Source of the DNA: Filifactor villosus
GTDB lineage: Bacteria; Bacillota; Clostridia; Peptostreptococcales; Filifactoraceae
Direction of reading: 5' to 3'
Assembly: GCF_042652965.1 (NCBI RefSeq)
Contig: NZ_JBHSHL010000022.1
Coordinates: 124,001-188,000, forward strand
Length of the DNA: 64,000 nt
A program made the position numbers and the translations under genes. The notes beneath the pieces were generated by a model. That model searched no databases, was not told the origin of the DNA, and saw only the letters and a program-made list of their open reading frames with translations. Within the stretch, counting starts at the first letter, position 1; the number at the start of each line of letters is the position of its first letter. This document shows positions 43,534 to 51,398 of this stretch, piece after piece.

Positions 43534-44913
43534 ATGATATGGTTTTCGAAGATAGGATTTTTGAATCGAGGACTCTTGATAACCATCTATATCCTCATCA
43601 TCCTTTTGACGAGAAAGGGATTGAACAGAAGAGGGTCCAAGTACGCGGTTATGATCCTGTGGGGAATGTTGCTCCTTCGTCTGCTCCTGCCCTACAGTAT
43701 TTCGATCGTCGTTATGCCGGAGCAGAGATGGCTCTATCGGCTTACCTATCCCTTTATCACCGTTTGGGACTTTATCTACCATGTCTCAAATGAAATCGGA
43801 GACTTCTTTCCCGCCTTACATCGCTTTGTGGTAGCGGGAGCAGTGGGGATCTATATCCTGTATCAGATCCTTAATACCGATCGGGTGTTGAGCAGGGCGG
43901 AGGAGATAAGTCCGAGCAAAAGGATGAAAAAATATATGAGGAGGGTCCCTTGCAGAAGGAAGGTCAGGCTCTTTGTCAACAATGACCTCAAAGCTCCCGT
44001 TACCTATGGGATCTTCTCGCCGAAGATCGTCCTTCAGGACAGGATCTTGGGAGATGACATCTTACTTAAGTATGTATTGGTCCATGAGATGACCCATGTC
44101 GCAAAGTTCGATGTGCTGTGGAACCATCTCAAGAACCTTCTGCTCTGCCTCTACTGGTACAATCCCTTGGTCTGGCTTATGTCGAGAATCCTGAATGAAG
44201 ACCTCGAAGTCCTCTGTGACAAGCTGGTCGTAGAGAGGACGGGGGGCAAGGAGTTCAACAAAAACGAATATATCTATGTGATGTGTAATGTAATGATGAA
44301 GGGGATACAGAGGCACCGGATCCCTCTTGAGGGAGTGTTGGGGCTCAATCCCACGGTAGAAAGGATGGTTACATTGAAGAAGATGAGGAAGGATAAGATC
44401 GGTAAGGTCCTGAGCCTTGTTGTGGCGATGTTTTTGACGACCGCCTTCGTCTATGCGGAAAAATACGATCCTCCTGTAGTTATTGAACTGGAAGGCGGAG
44501 GAGAGGTCGAGGAAAGGATCGTCAACACCGATGATCGTACGGAAGAACTTGTTGAGAACGAATATTTTTCTCTCGATATGGAGGCACAAGCTTCGCCTCT
44601 TGCGGTCGATATCGACGAGAAGGTAACTCTGAGGGCATTTGGTAATAAGTCCCATACCTTTGATATGAGTTCCTATACCGAGGGGAGACATACCGGTTTT
44701 ACCACAAGAATATCCGATACCTCCAGCCGAAAAAAAGTGAAATATCAGTTGATGATCTTGGAGGATGGCGAAGAAATCTTCAGCAAAACTTATTACGGAG
44801 ATGTAAATCTTAGGACAAGAAGTACAAAAGTTAATAAGGATTATACGGTAACTATAATAAATCTTTCAAATGCAAAATTGAATTATAATATCAGGCTGAA
44901 AAGTTATAAATAG
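43534..44913 (+). CDS. BlaR1-like M56 membrane protease with non-penicillin-binding sensor region
   Basis: A 459-residue integral membrane protein. The first ~105 residues contain three membrane segments, a cytoplasmic M56 zinc protease core follows with HEMTH at 184-188 and NEDLEVLCDK, and a further membrane segment is at about 288-306. The external part is only ~150 residues (VVIELEGGGEVEERIVNTDD ... TFDMSSYTEGRHTGFTTRIS ... KVKYQLMILEDGEEIFSKTYYG). It looks beta-rich and lacks the S-x-x-K, S-x-N and K-T-G motifs of BlaR1 sensors. It probably senses some other envelope signal. Confidence 0.85.
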   Translation: MIWFSKIGFLNRGLLITIYILIILLTRKGLNRRGSKYAVMILWGMLLLRLLLPYSISIVVMPEQRWLYRLTYPFITVWDFIYHVSNEIGDFFPALHRFVVAGAVGIYILYQILNTDRVLSRAEEISPSKRMKKYMRRVPCRRKVRLFVNNDLKAPVTYGIFSPKIVLQDRILGDDILLKYVLVHEMTHVAKFDVLWNHLKNLLLCLYWYNPLVWLMSRILNEDLEVLCDKLVVERTGGKEFNKNEYIYVMCNVMMKGIQRHRIPLEGVLGLNPTVERMVTLKKMRKDKIGKVLSLVVAMFLTTAFVYAEKYDPPVVIELEGGGEVEERIVNTDDRTEELVENEYFSLDMEAQASPLAVDIDEKVTLRAFGNKSHTFDMSSYTEGRHTGFTTRISDTSSRKKVKYQLMILEDGEEIFSKTYYGDVNLRTRSTKVNKDYTVTIINLSNAKLNYNIRLKSYK

Positions 44914-45060
44914 GAGGAGCAAAGGGTTGCGAAACTTAAATCCGCAGAGGTATAAGAACGGAGACAGGACAATGTATAACCGAGGGAAGACTTTATATCG
45001 GGTTATCATCCTGATAAGTTGCTCCCGGACCCATAGTTTTTGTCAATGACCTTTGATGTT

Positions 45061-45171
45061 ATACTATTCTTCTTTTGAGTTATGGATATAAACGATCTGT
45101 GACCATAGAAGATAAAACAAAGTTGCATAGATACAGAGTAGACAGGGTAACATTTCTGTTGGAAAACAGAA
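45061..45171 (-). repeat. Family A repeat, copy 7
   Basis: ATACTATTCTTCTTTTGAGT through AACGATCTGTGACCATAGAA to TTCTGTTGGAAAACAGAAC. Confidence 0.75.
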
Positions 45172-45174
45172 CCT

Positions 45175-45212
45175 TATACTATTCTCCGTTTAAAATGTCA
45201 GGTAAACAGAAT
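45175..45212 (-). repeat. Family D motif, copy 4
   Basis: TATACTATTCTCCGTTTAAA then ATGTCAGGTAAACAGAAT, immediately next to family A copy 7. Confidence 0.6.
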
Positions 45213-45543
45213 TTATATTTACAGGAAACGTTTTGAGCAGTCGTGGAATTCAAAATTCGCAACAAGATAATTCTAATAGATAATAGTATTATTATATCGT
45301 ATAATTGAAAATCGATGAAAAACAGATATAGAAATTATTTATATACAAATAGTTCGATTTTTTATTCCTTTATTTTATCGATTTTCAGTTTTACGAGTGA
45401 GATCAGCAATGATAAAATTGGATTATACGGGTCGTTTCTGCGGGATAAGAAGGAGGTGAATACAATTGTGAAAGGGATACTTAAAGACAGTTCGTAGAAG
45501 ATTTGAATGGTTTTTGACAAAGATATTACAATATGGATACAAC

Positions 45544-45580
45544 AATTGATAAAAACATATCTTTGTGATAATCTTAGCGC
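45544..45580 (+). promoter_or_regulatory. Shared promoter-leader of the first SLH gene
   Basis: TTGATAAAAA ... TGTGATAATCTTAGCGCAAA is conserved in sequence and position in front of both SLH genes (second at 47289-47325), pointing to an extended -10 GATAAT. From here to codon ~12 the two genes are nearly identical. Confidence 0.5.
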
Positions 45581-45637
45581 AAAAGAAAGTTGAGAACGGT
45601 ACATGATATTGTGAAGAAGAGAATGGAGATGGTTGAA

Positions 45638-46957
45638 ATGAAAAGAAGATTATCTGTAGTTTTGGCAGGACTTATGGTCCTCACTTCCATGTCGGTGTCC
45701 TTTGCAGCACAGGGAAAGAAGACGGAGGTCATTGATTCGGTCTTTCCCTTGGCTACTCCGGAGGTAAAGGGAAAGAGCGCGGTGGTTGTCCTCAAAAATG
45801 CGGTGGAGATGTCGGATATGGTCTCGGGTGCCGACAACGGTGCGGCAAGGAGCGGAGGCTTGGGCGGTCTGAACCTTCCGTCGGACGAAAAACCCGGCCT
45901 CGACTCCTATGAAGTCGTTATGGACAAGCCGGTGTTCAAGTACATTACGGATGGAGCAAAGGCCGCACAGATCTATCATCTGACCTTTGGTTTTCCCTTG
46001 GGAGGAGTCGAGTTTGTCGATCGCAAGGATATCTCCAAGTTTGCGGACGGGGAGATGAGGCTGAAGTTTGAAAAGAAGAGTTCTTCCGTTTTGGATCAAT
46101 CCGCCAAAACTGTGGTGGGCAACCGACCGATCGTGAGTTTTTCCGTCAGTGCGGGAGGCAAAACTCCTTCGACTTCGAACAAGGCGATGTTGCTCAGTCT
46201 GCCCTATTCGCCTTCCTCGGGAGAAGATGTGAGCAAGCTCGTCCTCTATCGGGTCGAGGCGAACGGAAGCGTGTCTCAAGTAGCAAATTCTCTACACAAG
46301 GCGGTCATGACACAGCATGGGGACAAGCCCTATATCCAAGCCCTTGTAGGAGAGCCGGGTACCTATGCGGTGGGCTACAAAGAGGTGTCCTACAGCGATA
46401 TCAAGGGATGGTACAAACCCTATGCGAACTTTGTTATGGCAAGGGGAATCATGAACGAGAAGAAGGGAATGTTCAGCCCCAACGATCCGATCACAAGGGG
46501 AGACCTCGCCTTCTATCTCAAGAATATGAGCGATGACAGGGGAGGAGTTTCGCAGAGCAACTTCAAGGATGTTCCGCGTAGCCATCCCTATGCGAACTCA
46601 ATCGACTGGGCTTATGCAAGGGGCTTGATCAAGGGCTATTCCGACGGCAGTTTCAAACCGGATCAGGTGATCAGTCGCCAAGAGCTGGCTGCTATGCTCT
46701 ATCGTTATATCGAGGTCGATGCACAGGTCCCGATGCCGACTCTGCACCAAAAACAAACCTTCAAGGACGGAGGAAAGATCGCATCTTACGCTAAGGAGGC
46801 GATATCTTCTCTTCAACAGTCGGGCGTGATCAACGGACGCGGAAACGGCTACTTTGTTCCTCAAGCCAATGTAACGAGGGCGGAATGTGCCAAGATGATC
46901 GTTACGGTCATGGAAGGTATTATGGACGGAAAGAACAGCTTTGTGTGGGAACAGTAG
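45638..46957 (+). CDS. SLH-domain surface protein 1
   Basis: A 439-residue exported protein. The signal peptide MKRRLSVVLAGLMVLTSMSV is cleaved after FAA. A ~225-residue unrecognised N-terminal region follows. Three S-layer homology domains span about 255-435 (YSDIKGWYKPYANFVMARGI; FKDVPRSHPYANSIDWAYAR; KDGGKIASYAKEAISSLQQS), each with the G-x-F-x-P-x-x-x-x-T/S-R-x-E/D pattern. SLH domains bind cell-wall polysaccharide. GGAG lies before the ATG at 45638. Its SLH region is almost identical in DNA to the next gene; the middle is not. Confidence 0.88.
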   Translation: MKRRLSVVLAGLMVLTSMSVSFAAQGKKTEVIDSVFPLATPEVKGKSAVVVLKNAVEMSDMVSGADNGAARSGGLGGLNLPSDEKPGLDSYEVVMDKPVFKYITDGAKAAQIYHLTFGFPLGGVEFVDRKDISKFADGEMRLKFEKKSSSVLDQSAKTVVGNRPIVSFSVSAGGKTPSTSNKAMLLSLPYSPSSGEDVSKLVLYRVEANGSVSQVANSLHKAVMTQHGDKPYIQALVGEPGTYAVGYKEVSYSDIKGWYKPYANFVMARGIMNEKKGMFSPNDPITRGDLAFYLKNMSDDRGGVSQSNFKDVPRSHPYANSIDWAYARGLIKGYSDGSFKPDQVISRQELAAMLYRYIEVDAQVPMPTLHQKQTFKDGGKIASYAKEAISSLQQSGVINGRGNGYFVPQANVTRAECAKMIVTVMEGIMDGKNSFVWEQ

Positions 46958-47097
46958 CAAGGTAACGGATCGAAAGCTGTGAAAGGATGGGAGATGAAGG
47001 TGTCTGTCGCTTTGCCGTACTTGCGACGGCAAAAGTGCAGTGTTCCTCTGTGAGAAGGTTCTCTTAAGCAGGTGTATGTTTTGTGTGAGCATTGAAG

Positions 47098-47149
47098 ATC
47101 CCGACGAATAAGGTTTCTTTGGAAGAAGTCTTGTTCGTCGGGATTTTGT
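47098..47149 (+). terminator. Intrinsic terminator after SLH gene 1
   Basis: ATCCCGACGAATAAG pairs with CTTGTTCGTCGGGAT (one mismatch) and is followed by TTTTG. Confidence 0.8.
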
Positions 47150-47170
47150 CGTGAAATACAAAGGATGGAG

Positions 47171-47194
47171 GAAATTTCAAACGGAGAATGGTAT
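47171..47194 (+). repeat. Family D motif, partial copy 5
   Basis: GAAATTTCAAACGGAGAATG then GTAT; the right half of the motif. Confidence 0.5.
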
Positions 47195-47380
47195 GAAGAT
47201 GCAAAAGGTATAATAAAAAATTGATTTTAAAATAGAATTATACAAAAATCACATATTTATATATTTGATTACAATATGAATACATTGCTTGATAAAAAGT
47301 TTTGTTTATGATAATCTTAGCGCAAAAGAAAGTTGAGAACGGTACATGATATTGTGAAGAAGAGAATGGAGATGGTTGAA

Positions 47381-48709
47381 ATGAAAAGAAGATTATCTGT
47401 AGTTTTGGCTCTTCTAATGGCCCTTGTTTCAGTATCGGGAGTGTTTGCGGTTCAGAGGAAGAAGACGTATATTGTAAGTTCATCGTTTTCTTTGGGAGAA
47501 CCTCAGATCAAAGGAAAGAATGCTGTGTTTCTGATAAACGATGTGACAGAGATGGGGGATATGGTGAACACCTCCGACTTGGGAGCTTTAAGAGGAGGAG
47601 GTGTGGGCTGTTTGTACCTGCCGGGGCGCCTTCCTTCCGGGGTAGAATCCGCGACGGTGATTATCGATGCTCCTACCTTCAGCGAAATTGTCGGGAAAGG
47701 ATACGGTTCTCGCCTCCACGGGTTTAAGATGGAGCATACTTTGGGTGTTTTGGAATTTGTCGGACAAGATCACATTACCAAACTGGGGGAAGGGGAGTTT
47801 CGTTTCGATCTCGAGAAGAAGGAGCCTTCTATTCTTGATGGTAGTGCAAAGGCTACGGTGGGCAAAAGGCCGATCTACGATTTTTCCCTTAGGGTAAATA
47901 ACAGACCCATCCCTGCCTACAATAAGGGAACTCTGATTAGGTTACCTTATTATCCGCAAAAGGGAGAAGAAAAAAACTGTCTTGCGCTTTACCGTGTCGA
48001 TGGAGGTCATCTTAGTATCGTGGCGTCTTCCGTGTACAAGGAAGAGACGAGGTACGAATACGAGCAGGATGTGGAACACAGGTATATCGAGGCTCTTATC
48101 GATGAAGGGGGCATTTATGCGGTGGGCTACAAAGAGGTGTCCTACAGCGATATCAAGGGATGGTACAAACCCTATGCGAACTTTGTTATGGCAAGGGGAA
48201 TCATGAACGAGAAGAAGGGAATGTTCAGCCCCAACGATCCGATCACAAGGGGAGATCTTGCCTTCTATCTCAAGAATATGAGCGATGACAGGGGAAGAGT
48301 TTCGCAGAGCAACTTCAAGGATGTTCCGCGTAGCCATCCCTATGCGAACTCAATCGACTGGGCTTATGCAAAGGGCTTGATCAAGGGCTATTCCGACGGC
48401 AGTTTCAAACCGGATCAGGTGATCAGTCGCCAAGAGCTGGCTGCTATGCTCTATCGTTATATCGAGGTCGATGCACAGGTCCCGATGCCGACTCTGCACC
48501 AAAAACAAACCTTCAAGGACGGAGGAAAGATCGCATCTTACGCTAAGGAGGCGATATCTTCTCTTCAACAGTCGGGCGTGATCGACGGACGAGGAAACGG
48601 CTACTTTGTTCCTCAAGCCAATGTAACGAGGGCGGAATGTGCCAAGATGATCGTTACGGTCATGGAAGGTATTATGGACGGAAAGAACAGCTTTGTGTGG
48701 AGAGAATAA
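47381..48709 (+). CDS. SLH-domain surface protein 2 (mosaic paralogue)
   Basis: A 442-residue exported protein with the same signal start MKRRLSVVLA, a diverged N-terminal region (VSSSFSLGEPQIKGKNAVFL ...) and three SLH domains almost identical to protein 1. At DNA level the leader plus first ~12 codons and the last ~590 bp (48119-48706) match 45575-45670 and 46370-46957 with only scattered changes, while the middle ~700 bp aligns only weakly. Gene conversion or recent duplication with diversification of the exposed part is likely. A small membrane protein gene follows 11 nt downstream. Confidence 0.88.
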   Translation: MKRRLSVVLALLMALVSVSGVFAVQRKKTYIVSSSFSLGEPQIKGKNAVFLINDVTEMGDMVNTSDLGALRGGGVGCLYLPGRLPSGVESATVIIDAPTFSEIVGKGYGSRLHGFKMEHTLGVLEFVGQDHITKLGEGEFRFDLEKKEPSILDGSAKATVGKRPIYDFSLRVNNRPIPAYNKGTLIRLPYYPQKGEEKNCLALYRVDGGHLSIVASSVYKEETRYEYEQDVEHRYIEALIDEGGIYAVGYKEVSYSDIKGWYKPYANFVMARGIMNEKKGMFSPNDPITRGDLAFYLKNMSDDRGRVSQSNFKDVPRSHPYANSIDWAYAKGLIKGYSDGSFKPDQVISRQELAAMLYRYIEVDAQVPMPTLHQKQTFKDGGKIASYAKEAISSLQQSGVIDGRGNGYFVPQANVTRAECAKMIVTVMEGIMDGKNSFVWRE

Positions 48710-48720
48710 GGGAGAGACCT

Positions 48721-49179
48721 ATGAAGAAGAAACTGAATATATTCAGATGGTGGAGTAATGTACACTGTATTATCATTACCGTTTTTGTGCTTTTTTTTCG
48801 TGAATATTTAAATCAAGTCTTCTGGTCGATCATCACATTATCTACTGTATTTTTTAACATCTATGCCTACATTATTATCAAAAATCCACTTTCTAAACCC
48901 GATAGGTCGAACGTGGAAAGTCAGTCAAATATTTTAAGTGAGTTTGATTTGGAAAAAATAAATAAGAAACTCAATATATGTAGATGGTGGTTCAACATAA
49001 ACTGGTTAATACTTTTTGTTTTTATATATTATTTTCCCGAATATGTATATGAGAAAGGTTGGTTGATGTATGTTTTATCCACTTCATTTTTTAGTTCTTA
49101 TATTATAGGTATAACAAAAAAACTGCCTCGCGAAGATAACACTTCCAAGCCCCTTGAGCAAGGATCTAAGCAGGGGTAG
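48721..49179 (+). CDS. Small membrane protein with two repeated modules, unknown
   Basis: A 152-residue protein made of two copies of a ~70-residue module. Each opens KKLNI-C/F-RWW-x-N and continues with two hydrophobic segments. The second ends in KLPREDNTSKPLEQGSKQ, shared with the next gene. GGGAGAG precedes the ATG. It lies 11 nt after SLH gene 2 and is likely in the same transcript. I do not recognise the family. The WW pair at the membrane entry and the conserved polar tail are the main features. Confidence 0.65.
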   Translation: MKKKLNIFRWWSNVHCIIITVFVLFFREYLNQVFWSIITLSTVFFNIYAYIIIKNPLSKPDRSNVESQSNILSEFDLEKINKKLNICRWWFNINWLILFVFIYYFPEYVYEKGWLMYVLSTSFFSSYIIGITKKLPREDNTSKPLEQGSKQG

Positions 49180-49234
49180 GAGCTAGGTATTGCAAAGTCA
49201 AGACTTTTTGTAAGAGAAAATAAAGGAGAGAGCT

Positions 49235-49456
49235 ATGAAGAAGAAACTGAATATATGCAAATGGTGGATCAATATAAACTGTATGTTTGTTGTTTTTTTG
49301 GTACTTTTAGTGCCCAAGGATATACAGAGTCTTGTTCTCTGGGTATATGTGCTATCCGTTTCGTCTTTAAATCTCTATATCAAGGCGATGATAGAGAAAC
49401 TGCCTCGCGAAGATAACACTTCCAAGCCCCTTGAGCAAGGATCTAAGCAGGAGTAG
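49235..49456 (+). CDS. Single-module paralogue of the preceding membrane protein
   Basis: A 73-residue protein: MKKKLNICKWWININCMFVV, a second hydrophobic segment, and the tail KLPREDNTSKPLEQGSKQE. The last ~55 bp are identical to the end of the preceding gene (49119-49173 versus 49398-49452). AAAGGAGAG precedes the ATG. It is probably the product of tandem duplication. Function unknown. Confidence 0.65.
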   Translation: MKKKLNICKWWININCMFVVFLVLLVPKDIQSLVLWVYVLSVSSLNLYIKAMIEKLPREDNTSKPLEQGSKQE

Positions 49457-49474
49457 TATAAGAACAAAACCGGG

Positions 49475-49519
49475 GAGGGTTGAAGAATAAGGTTGTACTT
49501 ATTTTTCGACCCTCTTTTT
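49475..49519 (+). terminator. Intrinsic terminator after the SLH-membrane protein cluster
   Basis: GAGGGTTGAAGAATAAG pairs with CTTATTTTTCGACCCTC and is followed by TTTTT. Confidence 0.88.
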
Positions 49520-49613
49520 GTATGCAATCTTCGGGGAGGAGGTCGAAAAAATATATTGTAAGTGTTTGAAATATATCTGTTTTCATAATAAAATAAAAGA
49601 GTGGAAATACGTA

Positions 49614-49641
49614 TTGGCTTACAAAAATTTTTGTGTATAAT
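49614..49641 (+). promoter_or_regulatory. Promoter of the selenium cluster
   Basis: TTGGCT, 16 nt, TATAAT. The spacer contains a perfect 14-bp palindrome ACAAAAATTTTTGT (49621-49634) that could be an operator. The start codon is only 17 nt beyond the -10 box. Confidence 0.65.
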
Positions 49642-49658
49642 GAAGAAGGAGAATGAAG

Positions 49659-50258
49659 ATGATCAAAGTAAATGCAATAGGAGATGCCTGCCCGATACCG
49701 GTAGTAAAGACAAAGAAGGCGATTTCGGCAATGACTTCCCCCGAACTTGTCGAGGTCCTTGTGGACAATGAGATCGCGGTCCAAAATGTGACCAAGTTGG
49801 CGAAGGAGCTGGGGGCACAGGTCGTGAGCTCGAAGATCAAGGAGGGCGAATACAGGATCTCGATCCAAACGGAGGGAGCAGCGTCCGTCGAGGAGGAAGG
49901 CGGCAGCGTCGCACAACGTGGAGATAAGACGGTGGTCGTTTTTGCCTCCGACAGGATGGGAGAAGGAAACGACGAGCTCGGCAAGGTTTTGGTCAAGGGC
50001 TTTATCTTTGCATTGACCCAGCTTGACAAGCTGCCCGAGACTCTTCTGTTCTACAACGGAGGAGCGACTTTGACGGCGGAGGGTTCGGATTGTCTGGAGG
50101 ATCTGCTCAACCTTTCGAAACAGGGAGTACAGATCTTTACCTGCGGGACCTGTTTGAACTATTATAATCTGACGGATCACCTGAAGGTCGGAGAGGTTAC
50201 GAATATGTATCACATCGTCGAGACGATGGCAAAGGCGGATAAGATCTTAAGACCTTAG
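49659..50258 (+). CDS. yedF: Selenium metabolism protein YedF
   Basis: A 199-residue protein with a TusA/SirA-like N-terminal domain (IKVNAIGDACPIPVVKTKKAI with the acceptor Cys) and a DsrE-like C-terminal domain (KTVVVFASDRMGEGNDELGKVLVKGFI ... IFTCGTCLNYYNL). This two-domain form is regularly encoded next to selD and is thought to carry sulfur or selenium. AAGGAG sits 7 nt before the ATG at 49659; the ATG at 49653 is too close to it. selD follows after 81 nt. Confidence 0.9.
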   Translation: MIKVNAIGDACPIPVVKTKKAISAMTSPELVEVLVDNEIAVQNVTKLAKELGAQVVSSKIKEGEYRISIQTEGAASVEEEGGSVAQRGDKTVVVFASDRMGEGNDELGKVLVKGFIFALTQLDKLPETLLFYNGGATLTAEGSDCLEDLLNLSKQGVQIFTCGTCLNYYNLTDHLKVGEVTNMYHIVETMAKADKILRP

Positions 50259-50339
50259 TCCGAGGGCCTTGCAGAAAACAAGGGGAGCCTTGTGTCGACG
50301 ATCTGTAAGGACAAATCATACAAATCAACGGAGGAAGAA

Positions 50340-51398
50340 ATGGAAGATAAGATAAGACTGACTCAAATGAGTAAGACATCGGGATGAGCGGCAAAAGTAG
50401 GTCCTGAGACCCTTGCTCAAGTTTTGGGCAAGCTGCCTAAGTTTTATGACGAAAACCTGCTCGTCGGCATAGAGACGTCCGACGATGCGGCAATATACAA
50501 GATCACGGATGACATCGCCCTGATACAGACGGTCGATTTCTTCACTCCGATCGTGGATGACCCCTATACCTTCGGTCAGATCGCGGCGGCAAATTCTCTG
50601 AGCGATGTCTATGCGATGGGAGGAGAGCCGAAGATCGCACTGAACATCGTCGGGTTTCCGAACTGTCTGCCTCCCGAAGTTTTGGGAGACATTTTGGCAG
50701 GCGGTGCGGACAAGGTCAAGGAGGCGGGGGCGGTGCTGGTCGGAGGCCATACCGTTCAGGACGACGAACCCAAGTACGGACTGTGTGTATCGGGGTTTGT
50801 TCATCCGCAGATGATCTTTAAGAACTACGGTTGTAAGGTGGGGGATGTACTCGTCCTCACCAAGCAGGTAGGAAGCGGGATTATCAATACCGCCATCAAG
50901 GCGGAGATGGCGGAAGAAGAAGTAATCAGCGAAGCGGTGCTTGTGATGAAGACGCTCAACAAGAAGGCGAAGGAGGTGGCGGAGAAGTTCAGTATCAACG
51001 CTTGTACGGATGTGACCGGTTTCGGCCTTCTGGGTCACGGTGTCGAGATGGCTTCGGCGAGCAAGGTGAGTTTTGAGCTTTTTCCGGAGGAGATCTCCTA
51101 TTTGAAGGAGTCGATCGCCTATGCGAGGATGGGGCTGGTCCCTGCCGGTTCGTACAACAACAGAACGCATTTCGGAGGATCGGTCGATACGGGAGAGGTC
51201 GAGGAGCATTATATCGATCTGCTCTTCGATCCCCAGACTTCGGGAGGTCTTTTGCTCAGCCTGCCTGAACGGGAGGTACAAGAGATCCTCAAGGCGTTTG
51301 AGGAGGCGGAGATGGAGACGAAGGTGTCTGTGATCGGAAGGGTAGTGGAAGAAAAAGACAAGAGTATCTATTTGAGGCGGAGAGAAGAGAATGAATAA
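50340..51398 (+). CDS. selD: Selenide, water dikinase, itself a selenoprotein (in-frame TGA)
   Basis: Makes selenophosphate from selenide and ATP. The true start is ATG 50340, after GGAGGAAGAA. Codon 16 is TGA (50385-50387), giving MEDKIRLTQMSKTSG-Sec-AAKVGP, exactly where other SelD proteins have Sec or Cys. After it the frame runs on through GIETSDDAAIYKI, VLVGGHTVQDDEPKYGL and CTDVTGFGLLGH to 352 residues. A plain ORF search would start only at 50424. A hairpin suited to a bacterial SECIS lies just downstream of the TGA. The 3' end overlaps selA by 8 nt. Confidence 0.95.
50412..50432 (+). promoter_or_regulatory. Candidate SECIS hairpin in selD
   Basis: CTTGCTC pairs with GGGCAAG around AAGTTTT, starting 24 nt after the TGA. 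Bacterial SECIS elements lie immediately 3' of the UGA inside the coding region. A small GGTC/GACC stem sits between. Confidence 0.6.

Larger units (their letters stand above)
44914..45637. other. Gene-free stretch before the SLH genes
   Basis: Holds a family A and a family D repeat, then an AT-rich region with a 60-codon open frame (45315-45497) that lacks a ribosome site, then the leader shared with the second SLH gene. Confidence 0.5.

Noticed and set aside
45315..45497. A 60-codon AT-rich frame with one hydrophobic segment
   Set aside because: No ribosome site, no homologue recognised, lies in a repeat-rich gap.
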